A DNA stretch of 64,000 nt from Streptosporangiaceae bacterium NEAU-GS5 (GTDB taxonomy: Bacteria > Actinomycetota > Actinomycetes > Streptosporangiales > Streptosporangiaceae), in assembly GCA_017592665.1 (NCBI GenBank), contig JAGFNW010000009.1, positions 186,001 to 250,000 on the forward strand, written 5' to 3'. Shown piece after piece: positions 26,660-36,794 of the stretch (positions within the stretch are counted from its first letter, which is position 1; every line of letters begins with the position of its first letter). The position numbers and the translations under genes were made by a program. Under the pieces are notes generated by a model. That model was given only the letters and a program-made list of their open reading frames with translations. It ran no database searches and was not told where the DNA came from.

Positions 26660-27786
26660 TGGCGGGTGGTGTGATCAGCCGCCTTTACCGTGGCGACATC
26701 GATATCGACTTCGTCGGTAAACGGCGGCTCTGGTATGGCTTGTCCGGTTTCCTGCTGGTCGTCTCCATCGTCGGGCTGATCGTCAACCAGGGGCTCAACC
26801 TGGGCGTCGAGTTCAGGGGCGGTTCGGTCTTCACCTTCGCCCGCACGCCGGCGGCCGTCTCGGTCGAGAAGGTCCGCGACGTCGTGGAGGGCGCCGGGCC
26901 GCATCAGGTGATCGTCCAGCAGGCGGGCGACAACTGGCGGGTCACCACCGAGACCGTCCCCCAGAGCGAGGTGCACAAGGTCGCTTCGACGGTGGCCGAG
27001 GCGTTCGACGTGCCGGAGGCGCAGATCAGTTCGCAGGTCATCGGCCCCTCCTGGGGCGGTGACGTGGCGCGCAAGGCATGGATCGGCCTGGTCGTCTTCC
27101 TGGTGGCGATCGCGCTCTATCTGAGCGTGGCGTTCGAATGGCGGATGGCCGTGGCGGCACTGGTCGCTCTCGGCCACGACCTCATCATCACGGCGGGCAT
27201 CTACGCCTGGTCCGGATTCGAGGTCACACCAGCCACCATGCTGGGCTTCCTGACGATCCTTGGTTATTCGCTGTACGACGCGGTCGTCGTCTTCGACATG
27301 ATCAAGGAGGTTACGGCCAAGCTGGGCCGCACGGGCGACCGGACCTACACACAGGCCGCCAACGACGCGCTCAGCCACACCCTGATCCGTTCGCTGAACA
27401 CCTCGCTCGTCGCCATCCTGCCGGTGGCGTCGATCTTGTTCATCGGCACCACGATCCTCGGTGCGGGCGTCCTGAAGGACCTGTCGCTCGCGCTGTTCGT
27501 CGGCATGCTGGTCGGCACCTACTCCTCGATCTGCGTGGCCACGCCGATCCTCGTGACGCTGAAGGAGCGGGAGCCGCAGTTCGCGGAGCTCGCCCGGCGC
27601 GTGGCGCAGCGGCAACGGTCCCAGGCCAAGCAGTCGGGCGAGAGCCGTACCGACAAGGAGACCGTGGGCGCGGCGAAGAGCGGATCCGCGGCCAACACCG
27701 TCACGGCGAAGACCGTCACCCCGGCCAAGCCGGCGACGGCGAAGAGCGCCTCCAACGGCGCGGCGGACCGGCGCAAGAAGCGCTGA
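26659..27786 (+). CDS. secF: protein translocase subunit SecF
   Basis: A 375-residue partner of SecD. It has TM1 (about 22-42), the short periplasmic loop with GVEFRGGSVF, then five more helices with LGFLTILGYSLYDAVVVFDM, the RND signature. A basic, low-complexity C-terminal tail of roughly 70 residues (Lys/Ala/Thr/Ser) is added after the last helix. ATG 26659 overlaps the secD TGA and follows AGGAGG (26649-26654). A long hairpin follows the gene. Confidence 0.95.
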   Translation: MAGGVISRLYRGDIDIDFVGKRRLWYGLSGFLLVVSIVGLIVNQGLNLGVEFRGGSVFTFARTPAAVSVEKVRDVVEGAGPHQVIVQQAGDNWRVTTETVPQSEVHKVASTVAEAFDVPEAQISSQVIGPSWGGDVARKAWIGLVVFLVAIALYLSVAFEWRMAVAALVALGHDLIITAGIYAWSGFEVTPATMLGFLTILGYSLYDAVVVFDMIKEVTAKLGRTGDRTYTQAANDALSHTLIRSLNTSLVAILPVASILFIGTTILGAGVLKDLSLALFVGMLVGTYSSICVATPILVTLKEREPQFAELARRVAQRQRSQAKQSGESRTDKETVGAAKSGSAANTVTAKTVTPAKPATAKSASNGAADRRKKR

Positions 27787-27812
27787 CCGCGGCACCGGAA
27801 CGCGCAGTCATC

Positions 27813-27850
27813 GGCGCCCCCGCGACCCCGATCAGGGTCGTGGGGGCGCC
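27813..27850 (+). terminator. secF-apt intergenic hairpin
   Basis: 16-base arms, GGCGCCCCCGCGACCC (27813-27828) and GGGTCGTGGGGGCGCC (27835-27850), pair with a single G-U and a 6-base loop. It starts 26 bp after secF. Only a weak T-rich stretch (TTGTTCTT) follows, so it may attenuate rather than fully end transcription into apt. Confidence 0.7.
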
Positions 27851-27882
27851 CGCATCTCAGGTTGTTCTTGGAGGAGTCGTTC

Positions 27883-28389
27883 ATGACCGAGTGGATCAGC
27901 CTCATCCGGGACGTGCCGGACTATCCCCAGCCGGGCATCCTGTTCAAGGACATCACGCCGCTGCTGGCCGATCACGCGGCCTTCGTGCAGGTCGTGGACG
28001 CGCTGGCCGACGGGCTGAGCTTCGACAAGGTGGTGGGCATCGAGGCGCGGGGGTTCATCCTGGCCGCGCCGGTGGCCTACCACAGTGGCGCGGGCTTCGT
28101 TCCGGTGCGCAAGAAAGGCAAACTCCCTGCCGAGACGCTTGGGGCGTCCTACGATCTGGAGTACGGCTCGGCCGAGATCGAGGTGCACGCCGACGCCTTC
28201 GCCCCTGGTGAGCGCGTGCTGATCGTCGATGACGTGCTGGCCACCGGCGGCACGGCGTGCGCGACGGCCGAGTTGGTCAGGCGGGCGGGAGCGCAGGTGG
28301 TGGCGCTGTCGTTCCTGCTCGAGCTGGGCTTCCTCGCGGGTCGTGGGAAGTTGCCTGATCTCGAGGTTCGCTCCCTGGTGACGGTTTGA
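27883..28389 (+). CDS. apt: adenine phosphoribosyltransferase
   Basis: A 168-residue purine-salvage enzyme: adenine + PRPP to AMP. The PRPP-binding motif is VLIVDDVLATGGT; the N-terminal VPDYPQPGILFKDITPLL and the flexible-loop residues RKKGKLPAET are typical. ATG 27883 lies 6 bases after GGAGGAG and replaces an earlier in-frame start with no support. As in Mycobacterium and Streptomyces it is between secF and relA. Confidence 0.96.
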   Translation: MTEWISLIRDVPDYPQPGILFKDITPLLADHAAFVQVVDALADGLSFDKVVGIEARGFILAAPVAYHSGAGFVPVRKKGKLPAETLGASYDLEYGSAEIEVHADAFAPGERVLIVDDVLATGGTACATAELVRRAGAQVVALSFLLELGFLAGRGKLPDLEVRSLVTV

Positions 28390-28441
28390 CCCAGAGGGCG
28401 TGGATACACTGAGGAATCTAGACTCGACGTGAGGAGTCTGT

Positions 28442-30778
<2,337 letters not shown>

Positions 30779-30780
30779 CT

Positions 30781-30867
30781 CTCCACCCCACCCGCGTGAT
30801 CTTGCATGATCACGAACGCGGTCAGCTCGGGTCCGGGAACCTTTGCAAGATCACGCGGGGTGGGGAG
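30781..30867. terminator. bidirectional terminator between relA and the DUF349 gene, made of a dispersed repeat
   Basis: Inverted arms at 30781-30806 and 30844-30867 both contain CGCGTGATCTTGCA or its complement, with C/G-rich flanks. It fills the convergent gap completely. The right arm (30844-30861) is the exact reverse complement of 60618-60635 in the pheT terminator. A smaller nested palindrome, GTGATC-TTGCAT-GATCAC, is at 30796-30813. Confidence 0.7.
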
Positions 30868-30869
30868 GG

Positions 30870-32093
30870 TTAGGAGAATTCGGCGAGGGTGCGTTCGGCC
30901 TCTTCGAGCCAGGAGCGGCGGGCGACGAGGCCTTCTTCGGCCTCTTTGGCGGCCTTGCTGCCGGCGGGAGCCTTGGCAAGGCGCTGCTCGAGCTGGGAGA
31001 TCGAGCGGCGGAGCTGGTTGACGGTGTCCTGGGCGCGGGCCCTGGCCTCGGGGTTCGAGCGCTTCCACTCGTTCTCCTCGGCCCTTCGCACCGCGTCGTC
31101 GACCTTGCGCAGCCCGCCCTCCAGCCGGTCGCGCTGCTCGCGCGGCACCGGCCCAGCGGCCTCCCAGCGCTCCAGGATCCCGCGCAGGGCGCCCCGCGCG
31201 GACCGGGCGTCGGTGACCGGGAGGATGGCCTCGGCCTCGACCAGCAGCCGCTCCTTGATCTCGGCGTTGGCCGCGAGCGAGGCGTCGCGCTCGGCGAACA
31301 CCGCTGACCGCGCCTGGAAGAACAGGTCCTGCGCGGCCTTGAACCGGCCCCACAGCTCGTCTTCGGCCTCGCGTGAGGCCCGCCCGGCGCTCTTCCACCG
31401 GCGCATCAGCTCGCGGTAGGCGGCGGCGGTCGGCGCCCACTCGGTGGAGGACGACAGCGCCTCGGCCTCGGAGACGATCCGCTCCTTGGCCGAGCGCACC
31501 TGGTCGCGCTGCTCGTCGAGCGAGGAGAAGTACGCCTTGCGGCGCTTGGCGAACGCCGTGCGAGCTGCCGACAGACGCTTCCACAGCGTGGCCTCGGTGG
31601 CGCGGTCGATCCGCTCGGCCGCCTTCCACTCGTCGACCAGCTGGCGCAGCCGCTCGCCACCGGTCTTCCAATGTGTGGTGTCCTCGGCGATCCGCTCCGC
31701 CTCGGCGACGATCCGCTCCTTGACGTCCTTGGCCACGACACGGGCCTGGTCGCGGGCGGCCTTGACCTCCTCGCGGCGCTTGCCCACGAGCTCGGACAGG
31801 GCGTTCAGCCGGTCGCCGAGCGCGGCCAGGTCGCCGACCGCGTGGGCCTCGGCCACCGCCTCGCGGAGCTTGAGGATGCTGGCCTCGGCCTGGGCCGGTG
31901 CGAGATCGGTGCTCTTGACCCGCTGCTCGAGCAGCTGCACCTGCCCGGCGAGCTCGTCGTACTTGCGGTGGAAGTACGCGAGAGCCTCCTCGGGTTCGCC
32001 GGCCTGCCAGGACCCGACGGCTCGCTCGCCCTCAGCCGTACGCACGTAGACGGTGCCGTCATCGTCTACCCGGCCCCACGGGTCGGTGGTCAC
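30870..32093 (-). CDS. DUF349 coiled-coil protein
   Basis: A 407-residue, almost entirely helical and highly charged protein built from repeated DUF349 modules of about 70-75 residues (patterns like LWGRFKAAQDLFFQARSA and LWKRLSAARTAFAKRRKAY). The start domain TDPWGRVDDDGTVYVRTAEG is the conserved N-terminal piece of the actinobacterial members. Function is unknown; some relatives are linked to ribosome or RNA biology, which I cannot confirm. Start is GTG 32093, since GGGAGG (32099-32104) lies 5 bases upstream; an ATG 24 bases earlier is possible. It usually neighbours relA, as here. Confidence 0.85.
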   Translation of the reverse strand: MTTDPWGRVDDDGTVYVRTAEGERAVGSWQAGEPEEALAYFHRKYDELAGQVQLLEQRVKSTDLAPAQAEASILKLREAVAEAHAVGDLAALGDRLNALSELVGKRREEVKAARDQARVVAKDVKERIVAEAERIAEDTTHWKTGGERLRQLVDEWKAAERIDRATEATLWKRLSAARTAFAKRRKAYFSSLDEQRDQVRSAKERIVSEAEALSSSTEWAPTAAAYRELMRRWKSAGRASREAEDELWGRFKAAQDLFFQARSAVFAERDASLAANAEIKERLLVEAEAILPVTDARSARGALRGILERWEAAGPVPREQRDRLEGGLRKVDDAVRRAEENEWKRSNPEARARAQDTVNQLRRSISQLEQRLAKAPAGSKAAKEAEEGLVARRSWLEEAERTLAEFS

Positions 32094-32154
32094 CGTAGCC
32101 TCCCGCACTGTTCTCATCCTCCAGGGCCGTTGAGTGTGCCCTTGATGTATTACG

Positions 32155-32988
32155 TCAGCTCTTGCTGCTGATTGTCACGTCTTTAAGCTTGACTTCTGTC
32201 TTTGGAGCACCGTCGCTGGCGCCGTCCTTCACGCCGTCCTTGGCCACCTTGTCGACGATGTCCATCCCCTTGGTGATAGTCCCGAATGGTGTATAGCTGT
32301 CAGGCAGCGAGTCGGTCTCATCCCCGTAAACGATGAAGAACTGGCTGCCGTTCGTGTTGGGACCGGCGTTGGCCATCGCCAGCACTCCGCGCTTGTACGA
32401 GGCGTCCTTCAGGTTCTCGTCGACGAACCGGTAGCCAGGCCCGCCGCTGCCGGTGCCGGTCGGGTCGCCGCACTGCAGGACCTTGATCCCCTGCGTGGTG
32501 AGGCGGTGGCAGATGGTGTCGCTGAAGTACTTCTTCGACGCCAGGAACTTGAACGAGGCGACCGTGCACGGCGCCTTGGCGGCGTCGAGCTTGGCCTCGA
32601 TCTTGCCGAGGTTCGTGTCGATCGTCATGGTGGCGGGCGCGGTCGACACTTGCGCCGGGGGCAGCCCGCCGACGTCCTTCGCGGCCGTTTCGCCCTCGGT
32701 CGCCACGTAGCCGCACGTGCCGGCGGCCGCGTCGTACGGCTTCGGCTCGGCCGCGGCCGCCGCGCTCGCGGTCGGCGCCGGGGATGCGGTGGCCGTCGTG
32801 GTGCCGCCTCCGCCCTTGTTGAGCCAGAGCACACCGCCGACGACGGCGCCTATGACTACGATCACGCCCACAACCGCGCCCCGGGCGGTCCGGGTGCGCG
32901 CTTTACGCCGCTGTTCCTCGCGGCGCTGCTGCTGCTTCTCGTAGTGCTTGCGCGCCAACTCCTTCTGGCGGTCCTTGCCGGTGACCAC
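32155..32988 (-). CDS. ppiB: membrane-anchored cyclophilin-type peptidyl-prolyl isomerase
   Basis: A 277-residue protein. A basic, glutamine-rich cytoplasmic start (KELARKHYEKQQQRREEQRR) leads into one membrane helix (about 34-54, AVVGVIVVIGAVVGGVLWL), a Ser/Ala/Pro linker, and an extracytoplasmic cyclophilin domain: FKFLASKKYFSDTICHRL, NAGPNTNGSQFFIVYGD and YTPFGTITKGMDIVDKV. The catalytic Arg of cyclophilins is at the HRL position. Matches mycobacterial PpiB in position next to the MBL gene and hisS. GTG 32988 follows GGAGGG. Confidence 0.9.
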   Translation of the reverse strand: MVTGKDRQKELARKHYEKQQQRREEQRRKARTRTARGAVVGVIVVIGAVVGGVLWLNKGGGGTTTATASPAPTASAAAAAEPKPYDAAAGTCGYVATEGETAAKDVGGLPPAQVSTAPATMTIDTNLGKIEAKLDAAKAPCTVASFKFLASKKYFSDTICHRLTTQGIKVLQCGDPTGTGSGGPGYRFVDENLKDASYKRGVLAMANAGPNTNGSQFFIVYGDETDSLPDSYTPFGTITKGMDIVDKVAKDGVKDGASDGAPKTEVKLKDVTISSKS

Positions 32989-33123
32989 GTCGCCCTCCAA
33001 GCTCAACCAAGAATGACTATTGAGGTGGGCGAATCGTATCCGCACTGAGGTATTGGTTCGCAGCCCGCCGACCCGCACCGGTACCCTTCGGTTACATTCA
33101 ATCGCGTATTTCTTGAGGCAGCG

Positions 33124-33780
33124 TTGTTGATCGCAGGGTTCCCCGCCGGGTCGTTCCAGGCCAACTGCTATGTGGTCGCCGCCGAGGCCGGCGCCGAGTG
33201 TGTGGTCGTCGACCCAGGTCAGAACGCTGTCGACGGACTGGACGAGATCATCGCGGAGCACCGGCTGAAGCCGGTGGCGGTGCTGCTGACCCACGGGCAC
33301 ATCGACCACATGTGGTCGGTGGTCCCGGTCTGCGGCGCGCGTGAAATTCCAGCCTTGATCCACCCGGAGGACCGGGATCTGCTGTCCGATCCGGGCAAAG
33401 GACTGTCGGCCCAGACCCAGCAGATGATCTTCGGCGGCCGTTTCACCTTCACCGAGCCGGACGACGTGCGCGAGCTCGCCGACGGCGAGACCCTCGAGCT
33501 GGCGGGCCTGGAGATCGTCGTCGATCATCGGCCGGGCCATACCAGGGGGTCGGTGACGTTCCAGGTGCCAGACGTGCTCTTCTCTGGCGACCTGCTGTTC
33601 GCCGGCTCCATCGGCCGCTCCGACCTGCCGGGCGGCGACCCCGAGGAGATGACGCGCAGCCTCGCGAAGACGATGACGCTGCCCGACTCCACTACGGTCC
33701 TGCCCGGACATGGTCCACAGACGACGATCGGCCGCGAGCGGGTCTCCAACCCGTTCCTGGCCGCGACCAGGGGACTGTAG
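33124..33780 (+). CDS. MBL-fold hydrolase (glyoxalase II-like)
   Basis: A 218-residue metallo-beta-lactamase-fold hydrolase. The binuclear metal motif HTHGHIDH is near residues 57-64; a further His in RPGHTRGSV and the Asp/His in SGDLLF and LPGHGPQT supply the remaining ligands. Orthologues (mycobacterial Rv2581c) are annotated as hydroxyacylglutathione hydrolase-like, but glutathione is not the actinobacterial thiol, so the true substrate is uncertain. TTG 33124 follows TGAGG; a second TTG at 33127 cannot be excluded. The stop directly abuts the hisS ATG. Confidence 0.85.
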   Translation: MLIAGFPAGSFQANCYVVAAEAGAECVVVDPGQNAVDGLDEIIAEHRLKPVAVLLTHGHIDHMWSVVPVCGAREIPALIHPEDRDLLSDPGKGLSAQTQQMIFGGRFTFTEPDDVRELADGETLELAGLEIVVDHRPGHTRGSVTFQVPDVLFSGDLLFAGSIGRSDLPGGDPEEMTRSLAKTMTLPDSTTVLPGHGPQTTIGRERVSNPFLAATRGL

Positions 33781-35043
33781 ATGACTTTTCAGGCGCCCAA
33801 GGGCACCTTCGACTGGATTCCGCCGCGCTCCGAGCGCGTTCTCGCCGTACGCGACGCCCTCGCAGCGCCGCTGCGGCGCGCGGGTTACGGCTACGTCGAG
33901 ACGCCGAGCTTCGAGGACACCGAGCTGTTCAAGCGCGGCGTCGGCGAGTCGACCGACGTGGTCTCCAAGGAGATGTACACGTTCCTCGACAAGGGCGGGC
34001 GGTCGATCACGCTCCGCCCGGAGGGCACGGCACCGGTCGTGCGGGCCGTCCTGCAGCATGGCCTGCACAACGGTCAGCTGCCGGTGAAACTGTGGTACTC
34101 CGGCAGCCAATATCGCTATGAGCGCGCCCAGAAGGGCCGCTATCGGCACTTCTGGCAGGTGGGGGCCGAGGCGCTCGGCGCCGAGGATCCCGCGCTCGAC
34201 GCCGAGCTCATCGTGCTGGCCTGGCAGGGGTATGCGGCGCTGGGCCTGACCGGCGTGCGGCTGCTGCTCAACTCGCTGGGCGACCGGCAGTGCCGCCCCG
34301 TCTACCGGGCGGCCCTGCAGGAGTTCCTGCGCGGCCTCGACCTCGACGAGCCCACACGCGAGCGGATCGAGATCAATCCGCTGCGGGTGCTCGACGACAA
34401 GCGGTCCGAGGTCCAGGAGCAGCTCACCGGCGCCCCGCTGGTGATCGACCACCTGTGCGGCGACTGCAAGGCCTACCACGAGGAGGTGCGCTGGCTGCTG
34501 ACCGCGGCCGCCGTGCCGTACGCGGACGATCCGCGGCTCGTGCGCGGCCTGGACTACTACACGAGGACCACGTTCGAGTTCGTGCACGACGGGCTCGGCT
34601 CGCAGTCGGCCGTCGGCGGCGGCGGCCGCTACGACGGGCTCAGCGAGGTGATCGGCGGGCCGCCGCTGCCCAGCGTCGGCTGGGCGCTCGGCGTCGACCG
34701 CACCATCCTCGCCATGGAGGCCGAGGGCCTGCTCGACGACGCGGCCGACGCGCGCCTTGTCGACGTTTACGGTGTGGCGCTCGGCGAGGAGGCCAAGCGC
34801 CGCATGTTCCTGCTCGTCACCGACCTGCGGCAGGCCGGTGTCGGCGCCGACATGGCGTACGGCTCGCGCGGCATGAAGGGCGCGATGAAGGCGGCCGACC
34901 GCAGCGGCGCCCGCTTCGCCCTCATCCTGGGCGAGCGGGATCTGGCCGCCGAGGCCGTGCAAGTGAAAGACCTGACCACAGCCGAGCAGACCGAGGTGCC
35001 TCTCACCGAGGTCGTTACCACCCTGAAAGGGAAGTTGAAGTGA
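33781..35043 (+). CDS. hisS: histidyl-tRNA synthetase
   Basis: A 420-residue class II synthetase. Motif 1 region, motif 2 ([20 protein letters not shown]), the histidine-specific [12 protein letters not shown] and motif 3 with [10 protein letters not shown] are present, followed by the C-terminal anticodon-binding domain. No spacing from the upstream gene (stop and ATG are adjacent) and a 4-base overlap with aspS, so the three are one operon, as in Mycobacterium. Confidence 0.97.
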   Translation: MTFQAPKGTFDWIPPRSERVLAVRDALAAPLRRAGYGYVETPSFEDTELFKRGVGESTDVVSKEMYTFLDKGGRSITLRPEGTAPVVRAVLQHGLHNGQLPVKLWYSGSQYRYERAQKGRYRHFWQVGAEALGAEDPALDAELIVLAWQGYAALGLTGVRLLLNSLGDRQCRPVYRAALQEFLRGLDLDEPTRERIEINPLRVLDDKRSEVQEQLTGAPLVIDHLCGDCKAYHEEVRWLLTAAAVPYADDPRLVRGLDYYTRTTFEFVHDGLGSQSAVGGGGRYDGLSEVIGGPPLPSVGWALGVDRTILAMEAEGLLDDAADARLVDVYGVALGEEAKRRMFLLVTDLRQAGVGADMAYGSRGMKGAMKAADRSGARFALILGERDLAAEAVQVKDLTTAEQTEVPLTEVVTTLKGKLK

Positions 35044-36767
35044 TCCGGACCCACGGAGCAGGGACGCTTCGTCAGGAGCACGCGGGACAGCAGGTCACGC
35101 TGGCGGGCTGGGTGGCTCGCAGGCGCGACCACGGCGGCGTCGTCTTCATCGACCTGCGTGACGCCTCCGGCTCCGTCCAGGTCGTCTTCCGCGAGGAGGA
35201 CGACGCGCACGGCCTGCGCGGCGAATACTGCGTGAAGGTGGTCGGCGAGGTCCGCGTCCGCCCCGCGGGCAACGAGAACCCGGATCTGCCGACCGGCGCG
35301 GTCGAGGTCGTCGCGACCGAGGTCGAGGTGCTGAGCGAGTCGGCGCCGCTGCCGTTCCCCATCGAGGGCTCGACCGAGGTGTCGGAGGAGGCCCGGCTCA
35401 AGTACCGCTACCTCGACATCCGCCGTCAGCAGGTGTCCGACGCGATGCGGATCCGCTCGCGCGCCACCTATCTGACCCACGAGGTCATGAACGAGCAGGG
35501 TTTCGTCTACGTCGAGACGCCGACCCTGACGCGCTCCACTCCGGAGGGCGCCCGCGACTTCCTGGTTCCCGTCCGCCTCCAGCCGGGCAACTGGTACGCC
35601 CTGCCCCAGTCGCCTCAGCTGTTCAAGCAGCTGCTGCAGGTGGCCGGCCTCGAGCGCTACTACCAGCTGGCCAAGTGCTACCGCGACGAAGACCTGCGCG
35701 CCGACCGGCAGCCGGAGTTCACCCAGATCGACATCGAGATGTCGTTCGTCGACCAGGACGATGTGATCGCCCTCGGCGAGGCGCTGGTCGGCCGGCTCTG
35801 GAAGGACGTCCTCGGGGTCGAGGTCCCGCTGCCGCTGCCGCGCATGACCTACGAAGAGGCCATGGCCAGGTTCGGCTCGGACAAGCCCGACCTGCGGTTC
35901 GGCTGCGAGCTGGTCGACCTGACCGACTACTTCAAGGACACGACCTTCCGCGTCTTCCAGGCCCCCTACGTGGGCGCCGTGGTGATGCCGGGCGGCGCCT
36001 CACAGTCGCGCCGCGACCTCGACGGCTGGCAGGAGTGGGCGCGCGCGCGTGGCGCGCGCGGCCTGGCCTACGTGCTGGTACAGGACGACGGGTTCGGCGG
36101 CCCGGTCGCCAAGAACCTGTCCGAGACCGAGATCTCGGGCCTGGCCGAGGCCACCGGCGCCCAGCCCGGCGACGCGATCTTCTTCGCGGCCGGCCCGCGG
36201 AACGACGCGCGCGACCTGCTCGGCGCGGCCCGCCTGGAGATCGCCCGCCGCGAGCACCTGATCGACCACTCGCAGTGGTCGTTCCTGTGGGTCGTCGACG
36301 CCCCCATGTTCGAGGAGGACGGTGAGGGCGGCTGGACCGCGGTCCACCACCCGTTCACGGGGCCGAAGCCCGAGTGGGCCGACAGCTTCCAGGACCATCC
36401 CGCAGAGGCGCTCGCCTACGCCTACGACATGGTCTGCAACGGCATGGAGATCGGCGGCGGCTCGATCCGGATCCACCGCGCCGAGATGCAGCAGCGGGTC
36501 TTCGACGTGCTCGGGATCTCGAAGGAGGACGCCGAGAGCAAGTTCGGATTCCTGCTCGAGGCGTTCAAGTACGGCCCGCCTCCGCACGGCGGCATCGCCT
36601 ACGGCTTCGACCGGCTCTGCATGCTGCTCGCCGGCGGTGAGTCGATCCGCGACGTGATCGCCTTCCCGAAGACCGCGTCCGGCTACGACCCGCTGACCGG
36701 AGCGCCCACGGCGATCACGACCGACCAGCGCAAGGAAGCCGGGATCGACGCCCGCCCGAAGGCCTGA
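35040..36767 (+). CDS. aspS: aspartyl-tRNA synthetase (probably non-discriminating)
   Basis: A 575-residue class IIb synthetase: N-terminal OB anticodon domain, catalytic core interrupted by the bacterial GAD insertion, and motif 3 [13 protein letters not shown]. The OB domain carries [15 protein letters not shown]; a His after RRRD rather than Leu is the sign used for enzymes that also charge tRNA-Asn, which would require GatCAB to amidate Asp-tRNA-Asn. This is a family-based inference. Start GTG 35040 overlaps the hisS stop. Confidence 0.96.
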   Translation: MIRTHGAGTLRQEHAGQQVTLAGWVARRRDHGGVVFIDLRDASGSVQVVFREEDDAHGLRGEYCVKVVGEVRVRPAGNENPDLPTGAVEVVATEVEVLSESAPLPFPIEGSTEVSEEARLKYRYLDIRRQQVSDAMRIRSRATYLTHEVMNEQGFVYVETPTLTRSTPEGARDFLVPVRLQPGNWYALPQSPQLFKQLLQVAGLERYYQLAKCYRDEDLRADRQPEFTQIDIEMSFVDQDDVIALGEALVGRLWKDVLGVEVPLPLPRMTYEEAMARFGSDKPDLRFGCELVDLTDYFKDTTFRVFQAPYVGAVVMPGGASQSRRDLDGWQEWARARGARGLAYVLVQDDGFGGPVAKNLSETEISGLAEATGAQPGDAIFFAAGPRNDARDLLGAARLEIARREHLIDHSQWSFLWVVDAPMFEEDGEGGWTAVHHPFTGPKPEWADSFQDHPAEALAYAYDMVCNGMEIGGGSIRIHRAEMQQRVFDVLGISKEDAESKFGFLLEAFKYGPPPHGGIAYGFDRLCMLLAGGESIRDVIAFPKTASGYDPLTGAPTAITTDQRKEAGIDARPKA

Positions 36768-36794
36768 CCCCCCGGGATCTTTACGATTGCGCGC

